Below, in pieces: positions 26,726 to 35,835 of a DNA stretch of 64,000 nt. The DNA lies in the NCBI GenBank assembly GCA_005862225.1, contig SZXV01000002.1, forward strand, positions 248,001 to 312,000, written 5' to 3'. Below the pieces are notes generated by a model. That model was not told the origin of the DNA. It did no database searches and was given only the letters and a program-made list of their open reading frames with translations. Source of the stretch: Chlorobium sp. (GTDB lineage Bacteria; Bacteroidota; Chlorobiia; Chlorobiales; Chlorobiaceae). How positions within the stretch are numbered: position 1 is the stretch's first letter; every line of letters begins with the position of its first letter. The position numbers were made by a program, and so were the translations under genes.

Positions 26726-27855
26726 AGGCTGGATGGGCAATGAAGAGGCTGAATGAAGTCTGTCAAATTAAACCACCCAAGGCCGAAGCCCGTAAAAGGA
26801 TTTCTACTGATACGTTGGTATCCTTTGTGCCGATGGAAGATTTGGGTATTGAGCAAAAATTCTTCAATGCTGTTCAGAAAAAACCGTTATCCGTTGTTTC
26901 AGGCAGTTATACATACTTTGCAGATGGAGATGTACTTCTTGCAAAGATAACGCCCTGTTTTGAAAATGGAAAACTTGGGATTGCTGGTGCTCTTACCAAT
27001 GGGATCGGATTTGGTTCAAGTGAGTACATTGTGTTCCGATCGGATGGGCGATTAAGAAATGAATGGCTCTATTACTATTTGTCCCGTGAAAGTTTTCGAG
27101 TTGAGGGGGCGAAATTGATGTCAGGGGCAGTTGGTCATAAACGTGTTCCGAAAGAGTTTATCGAAAACTATTTGATTCCCGTTCCCCCACTTCCTGAACA
27201 GCAGCGCATCGTCGCTCTGCTCGACGAAGCATTCGCGGCGATTGCCACCGCCAAAGCGAACGCCGAAAAGAATCTCAAAAATGCCCGTGCGCTTTTTGAC
27301 TCGTATTTGAATTATGATTATGGAGCCAATGCTTTTCTTGGGGATTTAGTACAAATTAAAACAGGTAAATTAGATGCCAATGCGGCAGAAGCAAATGGCA
27401 GATATCCATTTTTTACTTGTTCGCGTGAAGTGTATTCAATCAATAATTATGCTTTTGATTGTGAGGCCATTCTTTTAGCGGGCAATAATGCTGTTGGAGA
27501 TTTCAATGTCAAACACTATAAGGGAAGGTTTAATGCCTATCAGCGAACTTATGTGATCACGGTGAATGAAAAGCAACTTATCCTTTATCGTTTTCTATAT
27601 TTCCATCTATTAAAAAGCTTAAAAACGTTCAAAGAACAGTCTGTTGGTGTTGGGACAAAATTTTTGAAGCTTGGGATGATACAGAATTTGAAAATTGCGT
27701 TACCTCCACTTGCTGACCAGCAACAAATCGTTACAAAACTCGATGCTCTGAGTGAGGAAACACAGCTCCTTGAATCCATCTACCAGAAAAAAATCACCAC
27801 CTTGGATGCTCTGAAAAAATCCATCCTGCACCAGGCTTTCACAGGGGAGTTGTGA
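26722..27855 (+). CDS. hsdS: Type I restriction-modification system, specificity subunit
   Basis: This 377-residue protein has two target-recognition domains, each followed by a coiled-coil spacer: PVPPLPEQQRIVALLDEAFAA in the middle and LPPLADQQQIVTKLDALSEE near the end. Each recognition domain reads one half of a bipartite site; the specificity is not readable. The ATG overlaps the hsdM stop as ATGA. The base composition of the recognition domains is visibly more AT-rich than the conserved spacers and hsdM, as expected of rapidly exchanged modules. Confidence 0.92.
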   Translation: MKAGWAMKRLNEVCQIKPPKAEARKRISTDTLVSFVPMEDLGIEQKFFNAVQKKPLSVVSGSYTYFADGDVLLAKITPCFENGKLGIAGALTNGIGFGSSEYIVFRSDGRLRNEWLYYYLSRESFRVEGAKLMSGAVGHKRVPKEFIENYLIPVPPLPEQQRIVALLDEAFAAIATAKANAEKNLKNARALFDSYLNYDYGANAFLGDLVQIKTGKLDANAAEANGRYPFFTCSREVYSINNYAFDCEAILLAGNNAVGDFNVKHYKGRFNAYQRTYVITVNEKQLILYRFLYFHLLKSLKTFKEQSVGVGTKFLKLGMIQNLKIALPPLADQQQIVTKLDALSEETQLLESIYQKKITTLDALKKSILHQAFTGEL

Positions 27856-27925
27856 GCATGAAGCAACAAAACCAGCTCTCTGTTTGAACGATTATGGTAA
27901 CACACTGTCCCAGATATTATTGGGG

Positions 27926-28213
27926 TCAGTGATTGTTGTCACTCGCCCTGCCTCTGCCACGCTCAATTGCTTCCATGATCTTTGGGTTGTCAAAATAGTC
28001 GTCTGTATTGCGCGATAACTGACGTGGCGGGATAGGAAGATTATCTGCATCCAACCCTTTAAAGCGATGATGAATACGGATAGCAAGATTTCCTGATTGT
28101 GGGTCGTCGGGGATTGTTTTCTGCTTCAAAAATTCAACGAAATCCAGCACCTCTTGACGCATAGGTTCAGGAAGCTCTTTCACCACCTTGTATATTTGCT
28201 CTGCTGTTGTCAT
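27926..28213 (-). CDS. DUF2281-family protein, orphan antitoxin-like
   Basis: The 95-residue protein begins TTAEQIYKVVKELPEPMRQE followed by VLDFVEFLKQK, the usual DUF2281 N terminus, and ends in a charged tail with a D-D-Y-F-D motif. Family members usually sit upstream of PIN or other toxin genes as antitoxins. Here no toxin follows on the same strand: the next gene downstream is hsdS, convergent. The ATG at 28213 was chosen over an upstream TTG because of the family start. Confidence 0.72.
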   Translation of the reverse strand: MTTAEQIYKVVKELPEPMRQEVLDFVEFLKQKTIPDDPQSGNLAIRIHHRFKGLDADNLPIPPRQLSRNTDDYFDNPKIMEAIERGRGRASDNNH

Positions 28214-28302
28214 TGGTTCTCCTTGTGCAAAAGGTGGTAAGAGAAAATTTTGTATTTTAAAATAATGAAATTTCAACAGATTTTTTTGTTTGCAACTCAG
28301 CG

Positions 28303-29451
28303 ATGGAACGTATTCACTCTATAAATCCGGAACGCATACTCTGGTGCTGTGCCGATTATGGTATGACACCGGGCGAGCTTGCGTCTGAACTGGGTATTGC
28401 GCCGAGCAGCATTGAACTGGTGATGGCGGGTGAAGATGGCATGACCTTTAACCAGTTGCGCAGGGTGGCAGACTATTTTGGTCGGGGAGTGCTTTTTTTT
28501 CTGGAAGAGGGTCATGTCGATGAGGCACAGGTGCATACTGCGCAATTTCGTACGCTGACCAACCAGAAACCTGAGGTTACTCCAACTCTTAAAAAATTGA
28601 TTGAGCGGGTTGAGAAACAGCGTGAAGTTTACCTCGGCTTGCTTGAAGATATGGATGAGTCTGATCGGGTTCGTTTTACTCCCCCTGACGTGCAAGGTAT
28701 TACTCTGCCAGAAGCCGCACATGCCGTACGCAAGTGGTCAGGCTTGCTTGACACCAATGATTTTGACTCTTACCGTGCGGCCTTGGAGGCGAAGGGGGTT
28801 CTGGTCTTTCGAAGCAATGGCTATAGCGGAAAGTGGCAGATTCCTAAAGAAAATCCGATTCTTGGGTTTACTCTGTACGATCCGGTTTGTCCGGTGATTT
28901 TTATCAAAAAACAGGCTTCTGAGCAGCGGCAAACGTTTACGCTGATGCACGAATTAGGCCATTTGCTCCTGCACAAAGCCAGTTCAATTGATGATGAGCA
29001 TGATTTATACTCTCACCAAGGCAGGGAGCGTGATGCCAATGCGTTTGCTGGTCATCTGCTGGTGCCGGATGCTTTTCTTGCCATGATCAATGATGGAGAA
29101 CGTCCTGATGAGGTCTCTCAATACGATGAGTGGCTGGATCGGCAATGCAGGGCATGGGGTGTAAGTTGCGAAGTTATTTTGCGTCGTTTACTGGATGCAG
29201 GTCGTTTACCTCAACGTGACTATAGCGCTTACCGGCAATGGTGTTCAACATTGATTGTTTCGCTCAAAGATGGCGGAAACCGTCAGTATCGTCACCGTGA
29301 GCCAAGGCATGTGTTCGGTGATACCTATGTGCGAACGGTGCTGGATGCCTTGAGTGATCGTCATATTACACTGGCCAAGGCAAGTAATTATCTCGATAGC
29401 ATTAAAATCAAAGATTTGCATAGTTTGGAGAGTTATTATGCAGGCCTTTGA
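28303..29451 (+). CDS. XRE-type HTH and ImmA/IrrE metallopeptidase domain protein
   Basis: The 382-residue protein has an N-terminal helix-turn-helix (about 10-65; MTPGELASELGIAPSSIELV) and a zinc-peptidase domain with HELGH at residues 216-220 inside FTLMHELGHLLLHKAS. ImmA/IrrE proteins cleave repressors or act as the antitoxin-like regulator of a downstream PIN-type toxin. The PIN-like gene here overlaps its end by 14 nt, the standard pairing. The start ATG is directly preceded by weak Shine-Dalgarno sequence. Confidence 0.9.
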   Translation: MERIHSINPERILWCCADYGMTPGELASELGIAPSSIELVMAGEDGMTFNQLRRVADYFGRGVLFFLEEGHVDEAQVHTAQFRTLTNQKPEVTPTLKKLIERVEKQREVYLGLLEDMDESDRVRFTPPDVQGITLPEAAHAVRKWSGLLDTNDFDSYRAALEAKGVLVFRSNGYSGKWQIPKENPILGFTLYDPVCPVIFIKKQASEQRQTFTLMHELGHLLLHKASSIDDEHDLYSHQGRERDANAFAGHLLVPDAFLAMINDGERPDEVSQYDEWLDRQCRAWGVSCEVILRRLLDAGRLPQRDYSAYRQWCSTLIVSLKDGGNRQYRHREPRHVFGDTYVRTVLDALSDRHITLAKASNYLDSIKIKDLHSLESYYAGL

Positions 29452-29920
29452 CGCTTCATCCATCATCCATGCCTGGGATAATTACCCGATCATTCAGTTT
29501 CCGGGCCTGTGGGATTGGATGGCATCCCAAATTGCTGAAAAAAAACTTGTGATGCCAAGTGTTGCTTATGATGAAGTCGCAAACAAAATACCAGAATGTG
29601 GAGAGTGGCTCAGGGATAACAAGATTGAGTTATTGGCCATAACGAACCCGATTCTTCATGAGGCGTTAAAGATCAAAAATCTACTCGGTATTGTTGGCGA
29701 CAGCTACCACTCGAAAGGTGTGGGAGAAAATGATATTTTTATTATTGCGACAGCGAGTATCAACAACACAGGATTGGTATCAAATGAAGGTCGGCAGCCA
29801 AAGCTGCCAGATAATCTCTCAAAAAGCAAGATACCTGTAATTTGTGCAATGGGTGAGGTTGGGGTCACGTGCATTAATTTTATAGAATTTATCAAACGCT
29901 CAAACGTGGTGTTCACATAG
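29438..29920 (+). CDS. PIN-like DUF4411 protein, putative toxin
   Basis: This 160-residue protein matches DUF4411, a PIN-like nuclease family usually found after ImmA/IrrE genes. Acidic residues expected for a PIN active site are visible: Asp in FDASSIIHAWDNYP, Glu in VAYDEVANKI, Asp in GENDIFIIATA. The start is the ATG at 29438 inside the end of the preceding gene. Probably the RNA-cleaving or otherwise toxic partner of the ImmA/IrrE protein. Confidence 0.85.
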   Translation: MQAFDASSIIHAWDNYPIIQFPGLWDWMASQIAEKKLVMPSVAYDEVANKIPECGEWLRDNKIELLAITNPILHEALKIKNLLGIVGDSYHSKGVGENDIFIIATASINNTGLVSNEGRQPKLPDNLSKSKIPVICAMGEVGVTCINFIEFIKRSNVVFT

Positions 29921-29951
29921 TTTTTTACAGGAAAGATACCAATGAGAGTTC

Positions 29952-30089
29952 ATGAAAAGCGCATCTTTTCTATCACTTCGTGTAGAGCCGGAACTTCGCC
30001 GCTCTGCCGAACAAGTACTGCGGGAAGATGAGACGCTCTCTGCGTTTACCGAAAGCTCTCTTCCCAATGCGAAAAAGACGACGTTGTGA
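29952..30089 (+). pseudogene. Truncated antitoxin remnant (YlcI/YnfO-like)
   Basis: This 45-codon frame, SASFLSLRVEPELRRSAEQV then LREDETLSAFTESSLPNAKK, matches the N-terminal half of small antitoxin-like proteins (ribbon-helix-helix/YlcI-YnfO type) that normally continue for about 35 more residues before a ParE toxin. It stops early at 30087. The next frame overlaps it and encodes the beginning of a ParE-like protein. Confidence 0.6.
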
Positions 30090-30133
30090 GTTTTACCATC
30101 CGCTTCATCCTTGAAGCGAAAGAAGATTTGTGA
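30086..30133 (+). pseudogene. ParE toxin remnant (first 15 codons)
   Basis: GTG at 30086 opens a frame VSFTIRFILEAKEDL that matches the N terminus of ParE/RelE-superfamily toxins and stops at once (TGA 30131). It overlaps the stop of the antitoxin remnant as an intact pair would. The rest of the toxin is missing; hsdR begins 4 nt later, so an insertion or deletion has removed it. Confidence 0.6.
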
Positions 30134-30137
30134 TCCA

Positions 30138-32456
30138 ATGAACGAAGCCGAAACGAGAGCGGAGCTGATTGACCCGCAACTGAAAGCGAGTGGATGGGGC
30201 GTTGTCGCAGGCACCAAAGTGCAGCGGGAGTTCCACATTACGGCGGGCAGGATTCAGGCTGGCGGTATTCGGGGCACCTTGTTGATGGCTGATTACGTGC
30301 TGGTTTATCACGGTCGCAAGCTGGCGGTGATTGAGGCCAAAAGCAGTGATCTGGAGGTTGGTGAAGGGGTGGCGCAGGCCAAGAACTATGCTGAAAAGCT
30401 TCAGCTTGCAACCACGTTTGCCACCAATGGTCGGGAGATTTACCAGATCAGCATGACCAGCGGTGCGGAGGGTTTGATTGATGCTTTTCCTTCGCCTGAC
30501 GAGCTTTGGCAGAAAACCTTCTCGGTGCCGAACCCGTGGGAAGAGCGTTTCAACAGCGTGCCTTTTGAGGAGATTGGCGGCACAAAAACGGTGCGCTACT
30601 ATCAGGAGCTTGCGGCCAACAAGGCGCTGGAAGCCATAGCCAAGGGAAAGCAGCGAATTTTGCTGACGCTTGCTACCGGCACGGGAAAAACCTTTATCGC
30701 TTTCCAGATTGTCTGGAAGCTTTTTCAAAGCAGATGGAACCTCAACCGTGACGGCAAGCGGAGGCCGAGGGTGCTCTTTCTGGCCGACAGGAACATTCTT
30801 GCCAATCAGGCCTTCAATGCTTTTTGTCCTTTTCCCGCTGATGTGCTTGCACGTATAAAGCCCGATGAGATTCGCAGAAATGGGCGCGTTCCAACTAATG
30901 GCAGTATCTTTTTTACCATATTTCAGACGTTCATGACCGCCAAGGAGAACACCCCTTGCTTTGGCGACTATCCTCCGGATTATTTCGACCTGATTATCAT
31001 CGACGAGTGTCATCGTGGCGGAGCCAATAATGAAGGGAACTGGCGCGGTATTCTTGACTATTTTTCTCCGGCAGTGCAGATTGGCCTCACTGCGACACCA
31101 AAACGCACCGACAATGTCAATACCTACGACTATTTTGGGGATCCAGTTTTTATCTATTCGCTCAAGGAGGGGATCAACGATGGTTTTCTGACCCCCTTCA
31201 GGGTCAAGCGCATCAAGACCACGATTGACGATTATATCTACACCTCTGATGATCAGGTCATTGAGGGTGAGGTGGAGCAGGGAAGACTGTATGTTGAACC
31301 AGACTTCAATCGCTCAATCGAAATCATGGCGCGTGAAGCCAAACGGGCACAGATTTTACTTGCGAACATCAACCAGAAGGAAAAGGCCATTGTTTTCTGT
31401 GCTAATCAACCCCACGCGGCGCTGGTGCGCGACCTGATCAATCAGTACAAAAGCAGTTTGGATGCAAACTATTGTGTACGGGTCACTGCCAATGATGGTG
31501 AACTGGGGGAGCAGCATCTGCGGGATTTTCAGGACAACGAAAAAACTGTCCCGACAATGCTTACAACGTCGCAAAAGCTCTCGACAGGTGTTGACGCACG
31601 AAACATCCGCAACATTGTTCTCTTGCGGCCGATTAAAACGATTATTGAGTTCAAGCAGATTATCGGGCGTGGCACCCGGCTTTTTGATGGCAAGGAGTAC
31701 TTTACCATCTATGACTTTGTTGATGCCTGCCACCACTTTCAGGATGTTGAGTGGGATGGGGAACCGGTTGACCAGAGCACTATAACGGAGACTGACTCTC
31801 AAAGGGGAAGGGAAGAACCGGAGCCCTATCAGCCGGAAACGAAACAACCACCCGCCGGGCCTCGAAAAAAGGTCAAAATTAGGCTGAGCGATGGTAAGGA
31901 GCGTGAAATACAGCACACTATTGCCACCTCGTTCTGGAGTGCTGACGGCAAGGTGATTTCTGCACAGGAGTTCATGCAGGGGATGTTCGGCGTTTTGTTG
32001 CCGTCGTGCTTCAACGATGAGGATGAGTTAAGGGAGTTGTGGTCAAATCCGCAGACTCGCAAATCCTTGCTTGCCAGGCTTGCTGAAGCTGGTTACGGAA
32101 AAGGAGAGCTGGAGTCCATCCAGAAGCTGATTAATGCTGAAAACAGTGACCTCTTTGATGTGCTTGAATTTGTCTCTTTCGCCCAGCCACCAATCACCCG
32201 CGAAGCAAGAGTGGCTGAAGCGCAAAACAGTATCTATGACGGACTGGATGATAAACAGCGAGAGTTTGTGGAGTTTGTTCTTGCCAAATACATTGAGACC
32301 GGTGTCTACGAGCTTGATCAGGAAAAACTGCCGCACCTGCTGCAACTCAAATATCATGCGCTTTCGGATGCTACCGCCCTTCTCGGCAGCACGGAGAAGA
32401 TTCTCTCAACCTTTGTTGGGTTTCAGAAGCATCTCTATCGGAGGCCTGCGGCGTGA
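30138..32456 (+). CDS. hsdR: Type I restriction-modification system, restriction subunit (EcoEI-type)
   Basis: This protein of about 772 residues has an N-terminal PD-(D/E)xK nuclease (ADYVLVYHGRKLAVIEAKSS), a superfamily 2 helicase core with TGTGKT at 180-185 and the DECH box at 289-292, the TATPKRTDN motif, a helicase C domain (IVLLRPIKTIIEFKQIIGRGTR) and an EcoEI_R_C-like tail. It translocates and cuts unmethylated DNA with HsdM/HsdS. ATG 30138 is preferred; a frame extending to 30111 overlaps the toxin remnant. It is separated from hsdS by 2.3 kb of toxin-antitoxin genes. Confidence 0.93.
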   Translation: MNEAETRAELIDPQLKASGWGVVAGTKVQREFHITAGRIQAGGIRGTLLMADYVLVYHGRKLAVIEAKSSDLEVGEGVAQAKNYAEKLQLATTFATNGREIYQISMTSGAEGLIDAFPSPDELWQKTFSVPNPWEERFNSVPFEEIGGTKTVRYYQELAANKALEAIAKGKQRILLTLATGTGKTFIAFQIVWKLFQSRWNLNRDGKRRPRVLFLADRNILANQAFNAFCPFPADVLARIKPDEIRRNGRVPTNGSIFFTIFQTFMTAKENTPCFGDYPPDYFDLIIIDECHRGGANNEGNWRGILDYFSPAVQIGLTATPKRTDNVNTYDYFGDPVFIYSLKEGINDGFLTPFRVKRIKTTIDDYIYTSDDQVIEGEVEQGRLYVEPDFNRSIEIMAREAKRAQILLANINQKEKAIVFCANQPHAALVRDLINQYKSSLDANYCVRVTANDGELGEQHLRDFQDNEKTVPTMLTTSQKLSTGVDARNIRNIVLLRPIKTIIEFKQIIGRGTRLFDGKEYFTIYDFVDACHHFQDVEWDGEPVDQSTITETDSQRGREEPEPYQPETKQPPAGPRKKVKIRLSDGKEREIQHTIATSFWSADGKVISAQEFMQGMFGVLLPSCFNDEDELRELWSNPQTRKSLLARLAEAGYGKGELESIQKLINAENSDLFDVLEFVSFAQPPITREARVAEAQNSIYDGLDDKQREFVEFVLAKYIETGVYELDQEKLPHLLQLKYHALSDATALLGSTEKILSTFVGFQKHLYRRPAA

Positions 32457-32564
32457 GAGATGTTATCAATCAAGATAACCGATGTCGCGCTCTCCCGGAA
32501 GTATTTCCGATACTTGGCGGGTGCAGGCAGTGTTTAAGAAAAGGTTGATTCGATTGCCTGAAAG

Positions 32565-34523
32565 TCAGGAAATCTGCTCCCACTCGGCAAAGAGAGCATT
32601 CAGCTCTTTGCACAGCGCGTGGTAACCGTCGAGGATTTTGGCGTTTTCTTCCTTGCTTTTTTTGTAGAAGTCCTCTGTGGCCATCATGGTTTCAATCGAC
32701 TCTTTCTTCTGCTCAAGCCGGTTGATTTTTTGTTCGATCTCCTCAATGCGCTTTTTGTCTTTTTTTGAGGCCGCAGTTTTCTTAGCCTGCTCTTTTTCTT
32801 TTTCAGTTGTTTTTGCAGCGGTACTCTGGCTTTTTTGCCTGGCAGCGGCTTCCTGCTGGCGTTCAGCTTCTATGGCTTTTTCTGCTTTTTCAAGGTATTC
32901 TGCGTAGGTGCCGAGGTGGAGTTGCAGGGTGCCGTTTTTGATTTCAACCACCTTGTTGACCAGGCTGTCGAGGAAATAGCGATCGTGGCTCACAATCAGC
33001 AGGGTGCCGTCGTAGTATTCAAGCGAATCGATAAGCATCTCTTTTGAACGCATGTCGAGATGGTTGGTCGGTTCATCCATGATCAGCAGGTTGGATGCCT
33101 GAAGCAGTATTTTTGCGAGTGCGACTCTGGATTTTTCGCCTCCTGAGAGAACTCTGATCTTTTTATTGACGGCATCGCCGCTGAAGAGAAAACAGCCGAG
33201 AATATCCCGAACCTTTTTCTGTGCTTCTGATGACGGCGCGGAGTCCATCATCTCCATATAGATGCTTTTGTCCTGGGCGAGGTTCTCTGTCTGGTGCTGT
33301 GCGAAGTAGTTGAGGGTAACGTTATGCCCCATGGTCAGTTTGCCTTCAAAGTCGATCTCTCCGGCAAGTATTTTGCAGAAGGTGGTTTTTCCCGCTCCGT
33401 TCGAGCCGACAATGGCAATCCTGTCGCCACGCATCACCTCAAGATCAATGCCGTTCAGTACCTGCTTTTTTGTTCCATCGGGCAATTGGTAGGCCTTTTT
33501 TACCCCGTCGAGGCGCATCACTTCACGTCCGGAGGGGTTGGCCTTCGGAAATCTGAAGGATATTCTGGAGAGATCCTCTTCGGGTGACTGAAGGTTTTTC
33601 TCCATTTTTTCCATCTGCCTGAGGCGGCTCTGTGCCTGCCTTGCTTTTGTTGCTTTATAGCGGAATCGGTCAACAAATGCCTTCAGCTCCTCCATTTTTT
33701 TCAGGTCATTCTCATATTTGCCCATCATCAGCTCGTACCGCTCAGCCTTCTCCTTTTCGTAGTAGGAGTAGTTTCCCTTGTATTCGTTGATGCGTTCAAA
33801 CGCAATTTCGAGGGTTTTTGTGGTCAGTTTGTCGAGAAAAAAGCGGTCGTGCGACACAATGACATAGCTGTGCTCGTAATTGAGAAGATAATTCTCCAGC
33901 CAGCGGAGCGAGTCGATGTCGAGGTGGTTGGTCGGTTCATCGAGCAGCAGGAGCGTCGGGTTTTGCAGGAGCAGCTTGGTAATGTGAAGCCGCATCTGCC
34001 AGCCGCCTGAAAAGGCCTTGACTTTTTTATGAAAATCTATTTCACTGAACCCGAGCCCGGCAAGTACTTTTTCGGCATCAGACTGCATGGTGTATCCGCC
34101 GAGATGTTCAAATTCGTGCATCGCATCCGAAAAACGCTCAATCAGGTTGTGGTATGCTTCGCTTTCATAATCCTGTTCGGGCAGGGCAAGCTCGTGCTCC
34201 ATCCGCGTTATTTTTTCGGAGAGTTCAAACAGTCTTGCGTTTGCCTGCAGGGCATATTGCAGTGCGGTTTTTTCCAGATCGGCATCAAAAGAAATTTCCT
34301 GGGGAAGGTAACCGATGGTGGTCTCTGCGGATTTGAGAAACTGTCCATTGGTCATAAGGGCTGAGTCGGTAGTCGGGCCACTGATAAGGCGCAGGAGAGT
34401 GGTTTTTCCTGTGCCGTTAAGACCGACAAGACTGACACGGTCTTTATCTCCTAAGCGGAATGAGGTATCGGTCAGCAGTTGCTTGGTTCCAACACTGAGT
34501 GAAAGATTACGGGCTTCAAGCAT
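32565..34523 (-). CDS. ABC-F family ATPase
   Basis: The 652-residue protein has two ABC domains and no membrane segments. Walker A motifs are [16 protein letters not shown] and [16 protein letters not shown]; signatures are [11 protein letters not shown] and [11 protein letters not shown]; both Walker B motifs read [10 protein letters not shown] or MDEPTNHLD. The inter-domain linker (about 240-310) and a highly charged, Lys/Glu-rich coiled-coil C terminus (about 540-650) fit the Uup/YdiF branch. ABC-F proteins act on ribosomes or, for Uup, on DNA. It is convergent with hsdR and marks the right border of the accessory island. Confidence 0.92.
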   Translation of the reverse strand: MLEARNLSLSVGTKQLLTDTSFRLGDKDRVSLVGLNGTGKTTLLRLISGPTTDSALMTNGQFLKSAETTIGYLPQEISFDADLEKTALQYALQANARLFELSEKITRMEHELALPEQDYESEAYHNLIERFSDAMHEFEHLGGYTMQSDAEKVLAGLGFSEIDFHKKVKAFSGGWQMRLHITKLLLQNPTLLLLDEPTNHLDIDSLRWLENYLLNYEHSYVIVSHDRFFLDKLTTKTLEIAFERINEYKGNYSYYEKEKAERYELMMGKYENDLKKMEELKAFVDRFRYKATKARQAQSRLRQMEKMEKNLQSPEEDLSRISFRFPKANPSGREVMRLDGVKKAYQLPDGTKKQVLNGIDLEVMRGDRIAIVGSNGAGKTTFCKILAGEIDFEGKLTMGHNVTLNYFAQHQTENLAQDKSIYMEMMDSAPSSEAQKKVRDILGCFLFSGDAVNKKIRVLSGGEKSRVALAKILLQASNLLIMDEPTNHLDMRSKEMLIDSLEYYDGTLLIVSHDRYFLDSLVNKVVEIKNGTLQLHLGTYAEYLEKAEKAIEAERQQEAAARQKSQSTAAKTTEKEKEQAKKTAASKKDKKRIEEIEQKINRLEQKKESIETMMATEDFYKKSKEENAKILDGYHALCKELNALFAEWEQIS

Positions 34524-34919
34524 GATAAAAAAGGCCTTGTAAAATAATCGTCAAGAGTAAACTGATTTGGTTATTACGAGTGAAAAGATGATACACTATT
34601 ATTAAATGAAATACCAGACTGTTCCTTATAAAAAGGCAACTCCTTTTAAAGGATATGGTTAACTCAGAATCCGGCCTCACGGTCGGGTTAATTCAGGCAA
34701 AAAAATCTTGTTTTTTTGCGTCTTTACGGTAAAAGTTTATCGATTGAGTCAACCATAATGACCAGAATTTCGCGTTATGGGGTATATTTATTCTGGCATA
34801 AGGATTACATCTTTGTAGAAAAAGCTTATTTCAGGAAACAAATTTATATGGCGAGTGGTTCAAATATAAGTGATGTTTAAATTTATTATGAAAATAAACG
34901 GGTTAGGAGGTGATCGGTT
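34524..34919. other. Intergenic region before the Nif11-type genes
   Basis: This 396-nt AT-rich divergent region shows no gene. It should hold promoters for the ABC-F gene and the first Nif11-type gene. I could not identify a specific promoter or regulator site. Confidence 0.5.
34904..34915 (+). promoter_or_regulatory. Full-length Shine-Dalgarno sequence
   Basis: TAGGAGGTGATC is complementary to the whole 3' tail of bacterial 16S rRNA. It lies four bases before the ATG at 34920, with the AGGAGG core nine bases away. It is much stronger than other sites in the window and implies heavy translation of the small protein. Confidence 0.85.
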
Positions 34920-35168
34920 ATGTCAGTGGAGCAAGCCAGGGCTTTTGTTGCAAGGCTGGAGTCAGACCCTGTTTTTTGTCAGCGTATGGTTGAGTATATC
35001 CATAGGGAAGGGTATAAATGTACATTAAAAGAGGTCAGCCAAGCTGAATGTGAGGTATTGATGGGGTGTGAGAATAAACACTGCAAAGCATCGTCGAGTG
35101 TGATCAGCAATGATCGTCATTGCCCGTATGTTGCGAAACCTCATGGTTATGAATATTGGGTTGGGTAA
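34920..35168 (+). CDS. Nif11-type small protein 1 (leader-peptide-like)
   Basis: The N terminus of this 82-residue protein (SVEQARAFVARLESDPVFCQ) followed by a short helix (YIHREGYKCTLKEV) matches the Nif11 domain, which also serves as leader for ribosomally made, modified peptides. The C-terminal part is Cys-containing (MGCENKHCKASSS, RHCPY) and ends in YEYWVG. There is no obvious Gly-Gly cleavage site and no modifying enzyme nearby. It has an extreme ribosome binding site and its own terminator, so it is a short, strongly expressed monocistron. Confidence 0.75.
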   Translation: MSVEQARAFVARLESDPVFCQRMVEYIHREGYKCTLKEVSQAECEVLMGCENKHCKASSSVISNDRHCPYVAKPHGYEYWVG

Positions 35169-35226
35169 TTGCTTTGTCATGTATACATTGGTATGCACCT
35201 GATCTTTGGGAGAACTCCCTTTACGA

Positions 35227-35249
35227 AGCCCCGACTGTCGGGGCTTTTT
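35227..35249 (+). terminator. Rho-independent terminator after Nif11-type gene 1
   Basis: A perfect 8-bp stem AGCCCCGA/TCGGGGCT with a 3-nt loop is followed by a T run. Confidence 0.88.
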
Positions 35250-35361
35250 AGTGACTTCTGTGCAATTGTCTCTGTTCACTCCAAGGGAGTCGCTTTCTTT
35301 GCGCTCTTCGTGGATATTTCTTAAACTCACTTTTCGTTAACGAATCATAAGGAAATTTTCT

Positions 35362-35604
35362 ATGTCTTTTGAGAATGCAAAAATGTTTGTTCAACAACTT
35401 CAAACTGATGAGGTTTTTCGCGCTCGTTTTGAGGAGTTAATTCGGAGTCAAGGTTTTTCATGCAGTCTTGAAGAGCTTTTTGGCGTGGAGTGGAAGACGC
35501 TGATGCAATGTCAGCAAGGTGACAAGGAGTGCTCGTATTTAGCTTCTCCGGGTTCTGGACGTTGCTCATTCAATCCTTCCGGCGATAAACAGTGGCAGGG
35601 ATAG
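35362..35604 (+). CDS. Nif11-type small protein 2 (leader-peptide-like)
   Basis: This 80-residue protein is a diverged paralogue of the one 190 nt upstream. It has a Nif11-like start (SFENAKMFVQQLQTDEVFRA, then LIRSQGFSCSLEEL), a short Cys-containing C-terminal region (LMQCQQGDKECSYLA, GRCSF) and a terminal KQWQG that echoes EYWVG of the first copy. An AAGGAA site precedes the ATG. It too ends in its own terminator. The function is unknown; a secreted modified peptide or a small regulatory protein are both possible. Confidence 0.75.
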   Translation: MSFENAKMFVQQLQTDEVFRARFEELIRSQGFSCSLEELFGVEWKTLMQCQQGDKECSYLASPGSGRCSFNPSGDKQWQG

Positions 35605-35649
35605 ATGGATCTCTTCTTGCAAGAAGCCTTGCGTTATTGTAATACACAC

Positions 35650-35678
35650 AAGCCCTGAGCAATCGACAGGGCTTTTTT
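35650..35678 (+). terminator. Rho-independent terminator after Nif11-type gene 2
   Basis: An 8-bp stem AAGCCCTG/CAGGGCTT with a 9-nt loop runs into six T residues. Confidence 0.85.
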
Positions 35679-35835
35679 GCTTTGTCTTTATGTTTGAGCT
35701 TCTTGACTCTTTTTCGCAGTCAATGGATCTGGTGATATTTTCATGCACAAGGTTTGAGAGTAAAAAGCGTCATATTGTTGAAACCCCTGAGGGGTGCGTG
35801 TTGATTCTCAATTTTACTGAAAGGATATTGCTGCA

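Noticed and set aside
30105-31013. 302-codon open frame on the minus strand
   Set aside because: It is antisense to the nuclease and helicase part of hsdR and shows no protein family features.
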